From: Streptomyces sp. TP-A0356 | GTDB lineage: Bacteria > Actinomycetota > Actinomycetes > Streptomycetales > Streptomycetaceae | DNA: 64,000 nucleotides | Assembly: GCF_001417775.1 (NCBI RefSeq) | Contig: NZ_BBZJ01000019.1 | Coordinates: 124,001-188,000 of the forward strand | Reading direction: 5' to 3' | In this document: positions 16,345 to 25,271 of the stretch, piece after piece | How the letters are laid out: every line of letters starts with the position of its first letter | Position numbering within the stretch: position 1 is the first letter of the stretch | The notes under the pieces: model-generated | What the model was told of the DNA's origin: nothing | The model's database searches: none | Seen by the model: the letters and a program-made list of their open reading frames with translations, nothing else | Position numbers and translations under genes: made by a program

Positions 16345-18100
16345 CCGGGGGCCGCGGGCCCGTGCCCCGCGGTGCCTCCGGGTGCGGGGCGTCGGCCTGC
16401 GCGGGCCGGAACAGTTCGCCGCCGTCCCTTCGGCCCCGCGTGCCCGGTCCGCCGTAGCTCGCGGGGCCGCCGTCGCCCGGGTACCCCGGGGGACCGCCGC
16501 TCGGGTGCGGGGCGTCGAGCAGGATGCCGCCGAGTACGGCGCCGCCCGTCCAGAGGCCTTCGCCGTACGGCGTCCCGTACGCCCTTGCGTCCCGCTCCGC
16601 CAACTGGCGGGCCCCCCGGGCGAGCGCATCGGCCTCCCGCGCGTCCGCGAGGGCCTCGGCCGGCGCCGGCACGGGGGGCGCGTCCGTGTTCTCCGCCTCG
16701 CGCAGCCGCCGCTCCGCCTCCGCGAGCAGCGTCCTCGCCTCGCAGCCGACGACCCCGCGGTGCGTCGTCACATGGTCCGCCGCGGCACCGACGGCACCGC
16801 GGGCGACGAGGAGGGCCCGTTCGAGCCGCCGAAGGGCACGCGGCCCGCCCGGGCCCCGCCCCAACGCCCGGTCCAGCCCCACAGCCACCTGCTCGATCCG
16901 CCGCAACGCCCCCACCGGATCACATCGCCCCGATGCCTCCGCGACCCCCGCCCCACCTTCCCCCGCCGCTCCGCCGCCGCTGTCCGCGCGGGTGGTCCGC
17001 CCGCCCCCCGTCCCGCTGTCCGAGGCCGCCTCGTCCCGTACCACCCCCGCGGCCCCCATCTCACCCCGCACCTCCGCCACCACCGACTCCCCGTACGCGA
17101 TCCGGCCCCGCAGGTCGGCCCGGGCGGACCCCGCCTCCAGCTGCGCGTGGGCCTCCGTCAGGTCGGTCTCCGTGTCGGTCAGGGCCGTGGGGAGGCGGGC
17201 CATGGCGGTGGTCAGGGCCGAGGCGAGACGGGCGATGCCGGTGACCAGGACCGCGGCCTGGTCGACGGCCGCCTCCGCGGCGCGCAGGTGGACCACCGCC
17301 CGGGCCGTCTCGTCCTCCTCCAGGGCCCGGCCCGCCCGGTGGAGGCAGGCCGTGGCGAAGGCCAGCCGGTCCTTGGCCTGTTCGTCGTGGCCCGCCACCG
17401 GCAGATACGCGGACAGGGCGTAGCGCTCACGCAGCCAGTCGAGCGTGTCGTCCGCGTCCGCGACCCGCCCCGCCACCTCCTCGAACCGCGTCTCGGCAAG
17501 CTCCAGCGCCTCCCGCGCGGTCCGCTCCAGCGCCCGCGTCTGGTCGAACCCGGCCGCCTCCGCGTCCAGCCGCCGCCCGGCCGCCCCGCACCGCGCCACG
17601 ATCTCGTCGAGCAGCACCCGCGTGTCGCCCTCCCCGTCGTCGAGCCGACGCCGGACCCGCAACGCCGCCGCCAGCTCCGCCGCGGCGAACTCCACCGCGT
17701 CCGCATGGCCCCGTACCGCGTCCTCTCCCAACTGCGCGGCGGCCCAGCCCAGTTCCTCCCGGCTCGTGCGCACCCAGTCGTCGGCCTCGACGAGCAACCG
17801 CCGGGCCCTGCGGTCGAGTTCGTCGAGCGGTACGACCGTGGGCGCCCGCCCGCCCGGCGTCGTGCGCGTGGCCGCCCGCAGCCTTCGCCGCACCGAGGCG
17901 TACGCCGCCACGGCAACGGCGGCGACCACGGCGACCAGCGGCAGCACCAGATCGCCGGTGGACGTCCGCCCGGTCCCGGCCGCCACCGCCGCCACTGCGA
18001 CCACCGGGGCCAACGCCGCCCCGCACACGACAGACACCCTCCGCACGGCTGGGTGCGCGACGGCCCGGCGCGGCCGGCGTCGACGGTGGGGCGGCGTCAC
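16331..18100 (-). CDS. coiled-coil membrane protein (TPM-associated type, TPM domain absent)
   Basis: 589 residues from a GTG at 18100; the frame is open further to 18253 but that region holds the start of a divergent gene. Residues about 20-70 contain two hydrophobic stretches (VVCGAALAPVVAVAAVAAG and LVLPLVAVVAAVAVAAYASV), then a long Ala/Arg/Glu-rich helical region to about 500 and a Pro/Gly-rich tail. Segments such as DTLDWLRERYALSAY and GGAVLGGILL resemble the C-terminal part of actinobacterial TPM-domain proteins, but the extracellular TPM phosphatase-like domain that normally precedes the membrane helix is missing. Function unknown. It converges on and overlaps the SpoIIE-type gene. 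Confidence 0.7.
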   Translation of the reverse strand: MTPPHRRRRPRRAVAHPAVRRVSVVCGAALAPVVAVAAVAAGTGRTSTGDLVLPLVAVVAAVAVAAYASVRRRLRAATRTTPGGRAPTVVPLDELDRRARRLLVEADDWVRTSREELGWAAAQLGEDAVRGHADAVEFAAAELAAALRVRRRLDDGEGDTRVLLDEIVARCGAAGRRLDAEAAGFDQTRALERTAREALELAETRFEEVAGRVADADDTLDWLRERYALSAYLPVAGHDEQAKDRLAFATACLHRAGRALEEDETARAVVHLRAAEAAVDQAAVLVTGIARLASALTTAMARLPTALTDTETDLTEAHAQLEAGSARADLRGRIAYGESVVAEVRGEMGAAGVVRDEAASDSGTGGGRTTRADSGGGAAGEGGAGVAEASGRCDPVGALRRIEQVAVGLDRALGRGPGGPRALRRLERALLVARGAVGAAADHVTTHRGVVGCEARTLLAEAERRLREAENTDAPPVPAPAEALADAREADALARGARQLAERDARAYGTPYGEGLWTGGAVLGGILLDAPHPSGGPPGYPGDGGPASYGGPGTRGRRDGGELFRPAQADAPHPEAPRGTGPRPPARTD

Positions 18101-18107
18101 ATTTCGG

Positions 18108-18113
18108 AGCGTA
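18108..18113 (-). promoter_or_regulatory. -10 element of a possible leaderless promoter
   Basis: On the minus strand TACGCT is followed after 7 nt by the GTG at 18100. No ribosome-binding site is present. This supports the chosen start of the coiled-coil gene. Confidence 0.4.
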
Positions 18114-18247
18114 TGGCCGATGGCGCGGCCCCGCGACCGGTGTGCGCCTGATACGGCAGGACTCCCAGCGGATCCATGGAGGGGGTGGATCTGGTCGTCC
18201 CCGGCGGGCGGTGCCATCATCGGGGGCACCACATCACGGGGGTTTCC

Positions 18248-18544
18248 ATGCACGTCATCTCACTGGTCGCCGTGTCGGTGATCCTGGTCCTCTATGCCGT
18301 CGCGGGCGTCATGGCCCTGACGACCGGCCGGATCCTGCCGTTTCCGCGGGGTCGTGTGCTACGGCCGCGCCTGTGGGGCTCCGGCGCCCTGGTGAGCTGT
18401 GCGGGGGTGGCGCTGTTGAGGTTCGGCTCCCCGGCGCGCGACACGGCCACCGCCGTTGCCGTCTTCGCGGTCGGGATGGTGGTGTTCGTCTCGGGGGCGG
18501 TGCTGCAGCTCCTCGGCCAGCGCGTCGGCCGCACCTCCGCATGA
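18248..18544 (+). CDS. small three-helix membrane protein
   Basis: 98 residues from the ATG at 18248 (weak GGGGG upstream). Three predicted membrane helices: HVISLVAVSVILVLYAVAG, a second near residues 38-55 and FAVGMVVFVSGAVLQLL. The ends are short and basic. No family is recognised. It is divergent from the coiled-coil gene, with about 150 bp between starts, and convergent with sdhB. Confidence 0.65.
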   Translation: MHVISLVAVSVILVLYAVAGVMALTTGRILPFPRGRVLRPRLWGSGALVSCAGVALLRFGSPARDTATAVAVFAVGMVVFVSGAVLQLLGQRVGRTSA

Positions 18545-18647
18545 CGCCCGCCCGCGCGCCCCTCACCGGCGACGCCCGGGCCTCCCTGACAGGACCACGG
18601 GCACGAGCCGGCCGCAGACCCGCGCCCCCACTGCGAGACGCTCGTAA

Positions 18648-18674
18648 GGGACCGGGACCGGGACCGGGACCGGG
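18648..18674. repeat. GGGACC hexanucleotide tandem repeat
   Basis: Four exact copies of GGGACC plus a final GGG in the gap between the small membrane gene and the end of sdhB. No gene uses this stretch. It may be a slippage-prone tract. Confidence 0.8.
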
Positions 18675-18727
18675 CGCGGGAGCCGGCTCCGTGCGCGGGA
18701 TCGCCGAGTACGGCCTCGGACGGACGC

Positions 18728-19504
18728 TCAGCCTCCTGAAGGACGCCTCCTGATCTTCGACCCCAGCCAGACCAGCGGGTCGTACTTGCGGTCGATCGCC
18801 CGCTCCTTCAACGGGATCAGGGCGTTGTCCGTGATCTTGATCCCCTCTGGGCACACCTCGGTACAGCACTTGGTGATGTTGCAGTAACCGAGGCCGTGCG
18901 CGTCCTGGGCCGTGCGCTTGCGGTCCAGGCCCGTCTCCTGCGCCGCGTCCAGGGGGTGCATGTCCAGTTCCGCCACCCGCATCAGGAAGCGCGGACCCGC
19001 GAACACCTGCTTGTTCTCCTCGTGATCGCGCACCACATGACATGTGTCCTGGCACAGGAAACACTCGATGCACTTGCGGAACTCCTGCGAGCGGTCCACG
19101 TCCTCCTGCATCATCCGGTACTCGCCGGGGCCCAGGCCGGGGGGCGGCACGAAGGACGGGATCTCGCGTGCCTTGCGGTAGTTGAAGCCCACGTCCGTCA
19201 CCAGGTCGCGGATCACCGGGAAGGCCCGCAGGGGCGTCACCGTGATCGTCTCGTCCCGGCCGAACACCGACATCCGCGTCATGCACATCAGTCGCGGCCG
19301 CCCGTTGATCTCCGCCGAGCACGAACCGCACTTGCCCGCCTTGCAGTTCCAGCGCACGGCGAGGTCGGGCGTCTGGGTGGCCTGGAGGCGGTGGATGATG
19401 TCCAGGACCACCTCGCCGTCGTTGACCTCGACCTTGAAGTCCTCCAGGCCGCCGCCCTGCGTATCGCCCCGCCACACCTTGAAGCGGGCTTCGTAGCTGC
19501 TCAC
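18728..19504 (-). CDS. sdhB: succinate dehydrogenase/fumarate reductase iron-sulfur subunit
   Basis: 258 residues from the GTG at 19504, which overlaps the flavoprotein stop by 4 bp; longer readings run inside sdhA. The subunit passes electrons from FAD to the membrane anchor. A plant-type [2Fe-2S] site is seen as CKAGKCGSC plus the later LMCM cysteine. Two bacterial-ferredoxin motifs, CIECFLCQDTCH and CNITKCCTEVCPEGI, carry the [4Fe-4S] and [3Fe-4S] clusters. Its place as last gene after cytochrome b and flavoprotein matches the three-subunit SdhCAB/FrdCAB type of actinobacteria. Confidence 0.95.
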   Translation of the reverse strand: MSSYEARFKVWRGDTQGGGLEDFKVEVNDGEVVLDIIHRLQATQTPDLAVRWNCKAGKCGSCSAEINGRPRLMCMTRMSVFGRDETITVTPLRAFPVIRDLVTDVGFNYRKAREIPSFVPPPGLGPGEYRMMQEDVDRSQEFRKCIECFLCQDTCHVVRDHEENKQVFAGPRFLMRVAELDMHPLDAAQETGLDRKRTAQDAHGLGYCNITKCCTEVCPEGIKITDNALIPLKERAIDRKYDPLVWLGSKIRRRPSGG

Positions 19505-21450
19505 TCGTACAGCTCCTCTTCGGCGAGGTACTTGACCAGCTCCTCCTTCTCGAAGAGGGCGAGCAGGTCGGGGCGGATGGGTTCGGTGGTCTCGGCGCTG
19601 AGGGTGATCTGGCCGCGGACCGGGTCGGTCGCCGCGAGGCCGCCGGTGGGGTCGGTGAGCCGGCACAGCAGATTGATCCGGCGCCATGCACGGTCCATCG
19701 CGGGGCAGTCCTCGCGCGTGTGTCCGCCGCGCGACTCCGTGCGTTCCAGGGCGGCCCGTGCCACGCACTCGCTGACCAGCAGCATGTTCCGCAGGTCCAG
19801 GGCGAGGTGCCAACCCGGGTTGAACTGCCGGTGTCCCTCGACGCCGGCCCGGCGCGCCCGTACCCGCAGCTCCGCGAGCTTCTTCAGCGCCTGCTGCATC
19901 TCCGCCTCGCGGCGGATGATGCCGACCAGGTCGTTCATCGTCTGCTGAAGCTCCTGGTGGAGGGTGTACGGGTTCTCGGGCGGGCGGCTCGGCTCCTGGA
20001 CCTCCTCACCGGGCGCCGGTCCCTCGGCCGAGAACGGGCGCAGGGCTTCCGCCGCCGCGGTGTCCACCTGGATGTCGTCCACCGCGGGGCGCCGCGCCAG
20101 TCCCATGGCGTACTCCGCCGCGTGCAGACCGGCCCGCCGCCCGAACACCAGCAGGTCGGAGAGCGAATTGCCGCCCAGGCGGTTGGAGCCGTGCATTCCG
20201 CCGGCCACCTCTCCGGCCGCGTACAGCCCCGTGACGCCGCGGGCCGCCGCCGTGTCCGAGTCGACCGCGATGCCGCCCATCACGTAGTGGCAGGTCGGGC
20301 CGACCTCCATCGCCTCGGCGGTGATGTCGACGTCCGCCAGCTCCTTGAACTGGTGGTACATGGACGGTAGCCGGCGCCGGATGACCTCGGCCGGCATACG
20401 CGTCGACACATCGAGGAAGACACCGCCGTGCGGGGAGCCATGGCCCGCCTTCACCTCGGCGTTGATCGCGCGCGCGACCTCGTCACGGGGGAGCAGCTCG
20501 GGTGGGCGGCGGTTGTTGTCCGGGTCGTCGTACCAGCGGTCGGCCTCATCCTCCGACTGGGCGTACTTCTCCTTGAAGACGTCGGGAATGTAGTCGAACA
20601 TGAACCGCTTGCCCTCGGAGTTCCTGAGGACCCCGCCGTCTCCGCGCACCGACTCGGTGACGAGGATGCCCTTCACCGACGGCGGCCAGACCATGCCCGT
20701 CGGATGGAACTGCACGAACTCCATGTTCAGCAGCGGCGCCCCGGCGAGCAGGGCCAGCGCGTGCCCGTCGCCCGTGTACTCCCACGAGTTCGACGTGACC
20801 TTGAAGGACTTGCCGATGCCGCCCGTCGCGATCACCACGGCGGGTGCTTCGAGGACGAAGAAGCGGCCGGACTCGCGCTCGTAGCCGAATACCCCGGACA
20901 CCCGGTCGCCGTCCTTCAGCACCCGGGTGACGGTGCACTCCTGGAAGACCTTCAGCCGGGACTCGTAGTCCCCGGTCTCCTCCTTGTCCTCCTGCTGGAG
21001 CGCCACCACCTTCTGCTGGAGCGTGCGGATCAGCTCGAGGCCGGTACGGTCGCCGACGTGGGCGAGGCGTGGGTACTCGTGGCCGCCGAAGTTGCGCTGC
21101 GAGATACGGCCGTCCTTCGTGCGGTCGAAGAGGGCGCCCCAGGTCTCCAGCTCCCAGACGCGGTCGGGCGCCTCGCGCGCGTGCAACTCGGCCATTCGCC
21201 ACTGGTTGAGGAACTTCCCGCCCCGCATGGTGTCGCGGAAGTGCACCTGCCAGTTGTCGTGCGGATTGGCGTTGCCCATCGCCGCCGCGATGCCGCCCTC
21301 CGCCATCACCGTGTGCGCCTTGCCGAACAGCGACTTGCAGATCACCGCCGTACGGGCGCCCCGCTCGCGCGCCTCGATGGCCGCCCTGAGGCCCGCGCCC
21401 CCGGCGCCGACCACGACGACGTCCCACTCCTGTCGCTCCACCACGGTCAT
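19501..21450 (-). CDS. sdhA: succinate dehydrogenase/fumarate reductase flavoprotein subunit
   Basis: 649 residues from the ATG at 21450; a GTG one codon upstream is possible. It oxidises succinate to fumarate, or the reverse, on covalently bound FAD. Seen: the dinucleotide-binding VVVVGAGGAGLRAA, the His of KAHTVMAEGGIAAAMGN that normally binds FAD covalently, the active-site region MEFVQFHPTG, the capping-domain RGDGG, and the C-terminal HGSNRLGGNSL. The length is normal. Downstream overlap with sdhB is 4 bp, and the gap to the cytochrome gene is about 18 bp, so all three are one operon. Confidence 0.96.
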   Translation of the reverse strand: MTVVERQEWDVVVVGAGGAGLRAAIEARERGARTAVICKSLFGKAHTVMAEGGIAAAMGNANPHDNWQVHFRDTMRGGKFLNQWRMAELHAREAPDRVWELETWGALFDRTKDGRISQRNFGGHEYPRLAHVGDRTGLELIRTLQQKVVALQQEDKEETGDYESRLKVFQECTVTRVLKDGDRVSGVFGYERESGRFFVLEAPAVVIATGGIGKSFKVTSNSWEYTGDGHALALLAGAPLLNMEFVQFHPTGMVWPPSVKGILVTESVRGDGGVLRNSEGKRFMFDYIPDVFKEKYAQSEDEADRWYDDPDNNRRPPELLPRDEVARAINAEVKAGHGSPHGGVFLDVSTRMPAEVIRRRLPSMYHQFKELADVDITAEAMEVGPTCHYVMGGIAVDSDTAAARGVTGLYAAGEVAGGMHGSNRLGGNSLSDLLVFGRRAGLHAAEYAMGLARRPAVDDIQVDTAAAEALRPFSAEGPAPGEEVQEPSRPPENPYTLHQELQQTMNDLVGIIRREAEMQQALKKLAELRVRARRAGVEGHRQFNPGWHLALDLRNMLLVSECVARAALERTESRGGHTREDCPAMDRAWRRINLLCRLTDPTGGLAATDPVRGQITLSAETTEPIRPDLLALFEKEELVKYLAEEELYE

Positions 21451-21468
21451 CACAAGGCCCCACTCAAT

Positions 21469-22302
21469 CTAGAAGAAGCGCGGATCGTCGAAGGCGCCGG
21501 ACGCCACCAGGTACACGTAGAAGTCGGCGAGGGCCACGCTGACCAGGGACGCCCAGGCCAGCAGCATGTGACGCGCGTTCAGCCTGCTGACGAACTGCCA
21601 CGCCCGGTAGCGCACGGGATGCTTGGAGAAGTGCCTGAGCCGGCCCGCGACGATGTGCCGGCAGGAGTGGCAGGAGAGGGTGTACGCCCAGATCAGGGCG
21701 ATGTTCACCAGGAAGACCAGCGTGCCCAGGCCCATATGGCCCCAGTGGTAGTGCTGGTCCCGGAAGGCGAGCACGGTGTCGTACGTGAGGACGCCCGCCA
21801 CGAGGATCGCCGCGTAGAAGAAGTACCGGTGGATGTTCTGCAGGACCAGTGGGAAGCGGGTCTCACCGGTGTACTTCCGGTGTGGCTCCGCCACCGCACA
21901 GGCCGGGGGCGACAGCCAGAAGCCGCGGTAGTAGGCCTTGCGGTAGTAGTAGCAGGTCAGCCGGAAGCCCAGCGGGAAGATCAGGATGATGATCGCCGGG
22001 GAGATGGCCCACCAGCTGCCGAAGAGGTCGGCGTTGGGCCCCGCGTGCATGGTCCGGCACCGCTCCGCCAGGCAGGGCGAGTAGAACGGCGAGACGTAGG
22101 GCGCCGCGTAGTAGTCCGCATCGGCGAAGGCGCGCCAGGTCGAGTACACGACGAAGGCCAGCAGTCCCGCCGCGGTGGCGGCCGGGGCCAGCCACCAGCG
22201 GTCGGTCCGCAGATGCGAAGCGGCGATGGCGGCACGCGCACCCGTCCGCACGCCGCCGGGAGGATGGGGTTGTGTGTCGGGAGGTTCCGTACCAGTGGCC
22301 AA
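21469..22302 (-). CDS. sdhC: succinate dehydrogenase cytochrome b membrane anchor
   Basis: 277 residues if the TTG at 22302 is the start; this TTG has GAGAGG about 10 nt upstream, while no ATG lies in a sensible place. Five membrane helices are visible, at about residues 35-55, 95-120, 160-185, 195-220 and 245-270. Histidines in the helices (NIHRYFF and LSCHSCRH) are candidates for haem ligands, as in single-anchor di-haem fumarate reductase cytochromes. It docks SdhAB to the membrane and exchanges electrons with quinone. The CHSC motif is notable; it may be structural. Confidence 0.85.
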   Translation of the reverse strand: MATGTEPPDTQPHPPGGVRTGARAAIAASHLRTDRWWLAPAATAAGLLAFVVYSTWRAFADADYYAAPYVSPFYSPCLAERCRTMHAGPNADLFGSWWAISPAIIILIFPLGFRLTCYYYRKAYYRGFWLSPPACAVAEPHRKYTGETRFPLVLQNIHRYFFYAAILVAGVLTYDTVLAFRDQHYHWGHMGLGTLVFLVNIALIWAYTLSCHSCRHIVAGRLRHFSKHPVRYRAWQFVSRLNARHMLLAWASLVSVALADFYVYLVASGAFDDPRFF

Positions 22303-22355
22303 GGAAAGCGCACCTCTCTGTTGTCGGCTCGTCCGCCTCCGGGGCCTTCGGGGGG

Positions 22356-22646
22356 TCAGGGGGCGTGCCGGTCGCGGGCGCCGAGACCCTCGTCGTCCGA
22401 GTCCGTCCACAGCGTGTTGTCGTAGGGCGCGTCGGAGATCGTGACGAGATCCGGACGCCGGGGCGAGGCATGGACGGAGGCCGCCTCTCGCAGCAGCGCC
22501 ACGCTCTCGCGCAGATGGTCGGCGTCGGTGCGGACGCGGCGTATGTCGAGCCCGCCGCTGCCGATCTGCTGCTCCAGGCGTCCGACCGACCGGTACAGGT
22601 CGTCGAGGCACCGCTGAACTGATGTCAGTTCGTCGTATACGGACAT
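22356..22646 (-). CDS. small hypothetical protein at the head of the sdh operon
   Basis: 96 residues from an ATG with GAGG 7 nt upstream. The N-terminal 55 residues are a heptad-like helix (VQRCLDDLYRSVGRLEQQIG) and the C-terminus is acidic and probably disordered. No cysteine cluster or membrane segment is present. It is 53 bp from sdhC on the same strand, so it is probably the first gene of the operon. It could be an assembly or regulatory helper, but no family is recognised. Confidence 0.7.
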   Translation of the reverse strand: MSVYDELTSVQRCLDDLYRSVGRLEQQIGSGGLDIRRVRTDADHLRESVALLREAASVHASPRRPDLVTISDAPYDNTLWTDSDDEGLGARDRHAP

Positions 22647-22977
22647 GACATGACCTCGTTTCCATGGGCCCGAGGCCCCAGGTGGCAACGTTCATGCGCC
22701 TGCGAGTGTTGCGCGTCACAGCAGCCGGTGTGAAGGGACGTGCAGGGATTGGCCGACGCGTGTCGATGTGTGCGGGTGCGTATTCGAATTCCTGCCCCGT
22801 GGGGCCGGGCACCGGTTACGCCGCACGGGTGGCGTTCCCAGGGTCGTCGACGTGTCGCCGCATACCGCTGAACCCTTTCCTCTTCAGTGGGCTCATACAT
22901 TCTGATCAGCTCCAAATACTCCCAAACCGGATCATAACGCCCGACGATCCGCGGAGCGCCCCCCGGAGGTAGACGTG
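22647..22977. other. divergent promoter region, sdh operon and solute-binding gene
   Basis: 331 bp without a gene. It must contain promoters for both directions; no strong -35/-10 pair is seen. TGTTGCGCGTCACA at about 22707-22720 resembles a shortened Rex redox-regulator site (the known consensus is TGTGAACGCGTTCACA). The right end has lower GC and the AGGT-type ribosome site of the binding protein. Confidence 0.4.
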
Positions 22978-25095
22978 ATGTCCCACGACGGCGTCGGACC
23001 GCGCGCGGTGCTGCGCTCGGTCGCATTCCTCACCGCGGGAGCCCTCGCGGTCACCGCGCTGGCCGCCTGCGGCTCCGAGGAGAAGCCCAGCCGGCCGATC
23101 GCCGCGCAGGACATCGCACCGGCCGCACGCGACCTCGTCGCCGACGGCGGAACCCTGCACTGGGCCGTCGACGCCGTGCCCGAGACCCTGAACACCTTCC
23201 AGGCCGACGCCGACACCGCGACCGCCCGTATCGCCGGGGCCGTCCTGCCCTCGATGTTCCGGCTCGACGCCAACGGACGGCCGCAGGGCAACCCGGACTA
23301 CCTCGAATCCGCCAAAGTGGTGTCGACCGAGCCCAAGCAAGTGGTCGTCTACCGCCTCAACCAGCAGGCCGTCTGGAGCGACGGCCGGGAGATCGGCGCC
23401 GACGACTTCGCCGCGCAGTGGCGCGCCCTCTCCGGCAGGGAGAGCGCGTACTGGACCGCGCGCAACGCCGGCTACGACCGCATCGAGAAGGTCGAGCGGG
23501 GCGCGAACAACCTTGAGGTCAAGGTCACCTTCGGCAAGCCGTACGCCGACTGGAAGTCGCTGTTCTCGCCGCTGTACCCGAAGGACGTCACGGGCACCCC
23601 GGGCGGCTTCAACGACGGAGCGAGGCGGGAGCTCAAGGTCACGGCCGGCCCGTTCTCGCTCCAGACGGTCGACCACAAGGACGGCAGCGTCACCCTCACC
23701 CGCAATCCGCGCTGGTGGGGGCACCCCGCCAAGCTCTCCGAGATCGTGCTCGTGGCCGTGCCGCGCGACAAGCGGGCCGCCGCGCTCGCCGACGGGAAGA
23801 TCGACATGGCGGAGATCGACCCGGAGGAGGCCCAGCGGGTCACGCCGGCCGCCCGTGACAAGGGCGGCAGCACCCCCTTCCAGGGGCCCTCCGCCGATGC
23901 CGGGCGGGGCGGCGGCACGGGCGCGCCGGGCGCCCAGGAACAACAGGTGCCGGCCGGCTTCGCGATCCGCAAGTCCCTGGAACCCGCCTACACACAGCTC
24001 GCCCTGAACGGCTCCCGGGGCCCGCTCGCCGACGAGCGCGTGCGCCAGGCCGTGGCGCGCGCCCTCGACCGCGCCCAGCTGGCCGGACTGGTCCTCAAGC
24101 CGCTCGGGCTGCCCGCCGTGCCGGTCGGCAGCCATCTGGCGCTGTCCGGACAGGACGCGTACGCCGACAACAGCGGTGCGCTCGGCAAACAGGACACCGG
24201 TCAGGCACATGCGTTGCTGAGCGAGGCGGGCTGGGTGGCCGGCGGGTCGGTCAAGGAGCAGAAGAAGGGCGCGGCCGGCCCCCAGAGCCGGGAGTCGGCC
24301 GGCTCGGGCGACGACGGGACGTACATCGTCGGCGGGGACAACAAGGCGCCCGGGCGGCAGGACCCCGGGGACCACTCGGACAAGCACGACGGGCGGGACC
24401 CCGACGAGCGGGCGGGCAAGCACATCGACGGTGGGTTCCAGCAGGAGGGCGGCCGGCCCGGCGGAGCGCCGGGGGCGTACGCGCCCAAGGGCACCGCCGC
24501 TCCGGGAGGTGCCGCGGCCGGGGTGCTCGCCAAGGACGGCAAGCCGCTGCTGCTGCGGTTCGTGCTGCCGTCCGGGCCGGGCTCGCAGTCCCTGCGGACC
24601 GTCGGCGACCGCATCTCCCGCATGCTGGAGAAGATCGGGATCCGCACGGAGATCACCAAGGTCGCCGACGACACCTACTTCAAGGACCACGTCGCGTCCG
24701 GGGACTACGACCTGGCCCTGTACTCATGGCCCGCCTCCGCGTTCCCCGCGACCGACGCCCGGCCGATCTACGCCAAGCCGGTGCCGGCGGCGGACGGCTC
24801 GCTGAGCGTCGAGCAGAACTACACCAGGGTCGGCACCGACCAGGTGGACCAGCTGTTCGCCCAGGCGATCGCCACACTGGACGAGGACGAGGAGCGGGAC
24901 CTGGTGCGCAAGGCGGACGCCCGCATCTGGGCCACCGCGGCCTCGATCCCGCTCTACCAGCGCCCCCAGCTCATTGCGGCCCGCACCGGCCTGGTCAACG
25001 CGGGAGCCTTCGGCTTCCAGACCCCGGGCTACGAGGACATCGGCTTCCTCAAGAAGGGCGCCCATCCGTCGGCGAGCCCGTCACAAACGCCCTAG
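22978..25095 (+). CDS. orphan family-5 solute-binding lipoprotein
   Basis: 705 residues from an ATG with GGAGGT 7 nt upstream. A lipoprotein signal ends at about Cys32 (ALAVTALAACGS). The rest is a peptide/nickel-type SBP_bac_5 fold, with GTLHWAVDAVPETLN near the N-terminus and RNPRWWG in the middle. About 110 residues of charged, Gly/Asp/Lys-rich sequence, roughly residues 425-525, interrupt the fold; this makes the protein longer than the usual 530-600. No permease or ATPase gene is attached, so it may share the importers downstream or act as a sensor. It converges on typA, and its stop codon lies inside a palindrome. Confidence 0.88.
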   Translation: MSHDGVGPRAVLRSVAFLTAGALAVTALAACGSEEKPSRPIAAQDIAPAARDLVADGGTLHWAVDAVPETLNTFQADADTATARIAGAVLPSMFRLDANGRPQGNPDYLESAKVVSTEPKQVVVYRLNQQAVWSDGREIGADDFAAQWRALSGRESAYWTARNAGYDRIEKVERGANNLEVKVTFGKPYADWKSLFSPLYPKDVTGTPGGFNDGARRELKVTAGPFSLQTVDHKDGSVTLTRNPRWWGHPAKLSEIVLVAVPRDKRAAALADGKIDMAEIDPEEAQRVTPAARDKGGSTPFQGPSADAGRGGGTGAPGAQEQQVPAGFAIRKSLEPAYTQLALNGSRGPLADERVRQAVARALDRAQLAGLVLKPLGLPAVPVGSHLALSGQDAYADNSGALGKQDTGQAHALLSEAGWVAGGSVKEQKKGAAGPQSRESAGSGDDGTYIVGGDNKAPGRQDPGDHSDKHDGRDPDERAGKHIDGGFQQEGGRPGGAPGAYAPKGTAAPGGAAAGVLAKDGKPLLLRFVLPSGPGSQSLRTVGDRISRMLEKIGIRTEITKVADDTYFKDHVASGDYDLALYSWPASAFPATDARPIYAKPVPAADGSLSVEQNYTRVGTDQVDQLFAQAIATLDEDEERDLVRKADARIWATAASIPLYQRPQLIAARTGLVNAGAFGFQTPGYEDIGFLKKGAHPSASPSQTP

Positions 25096-25159
25096 TGCTG
25101 TGGCCGGAAAGGTTTGCCGGGCGTCGCGAGCCGGTGAACCTTTCCGGTCGCAGCACTAG
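25092..25159. repeat. 68-bp palindromic element overlapping a stop codon
   Basis: Two arms of 24 nt with only three mismatches: CTAGTGCTGTGGCCGGAAAG at 25092-25111 and its inverted counterpart ending GCAGCACTAG at 25159, with about 20 nt between. The first CTAG supplies the TAG stop of the binding-protein gene. I recall similar sequences scattered in Streptomyces genomes, so it may be a dispersed palindromic repeat; it can also act as a terminator. Confidence 0.8.
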
Positions 25160-25172
25160 CCGGAGAAGAGAG

Positions 25173-25270
25173 GCGGGCGGGCCTCGTCCAGGAGGCCCGC
25201 CCGCGGGAAGACGTCTGTCTCGCGGGCGGGCCTCGTCCAGGAGGCCCGCCCGCGGGAAGACGTCTGTCTC
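25173..25270. repeat. 49-bp tandem duplication, each copy a hairpin
   Basis: Positions 25173-25221 and 25222-25270 are identical. Each unit holds a GC-rich hairpin (GCGGGCGGGCCTC, 5-nt loop, matching GAGGCCCGCCCGC with one-base shift) followed by GGAAGACGTCTGTCTC. Together they probably form a duplicated bidirectional terminator between the convergent binding-protein and typA genes. Confidence 0.9.
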
Positions 25271-25271
25271 G

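Noticed and set aside
14482..16629. 715-codon minus-strand open frame under the SpoIIE-type gene
   Set aside because: Shadow frame; the plus-strand product has five intact domains.
22700..22725. Rex redox-regulator site upstream of the sdh operon
   Set aside because: TGTTGCGCGTCACA lacks two central bases of the known consensus; the match is too weak to call.
25173..25270. Possible CRISPR repeats
   Set aside because: Only two units, directly adjacent, with no spacers and no cas genes; this is a tandem duplication of a terminator-like hairpin.
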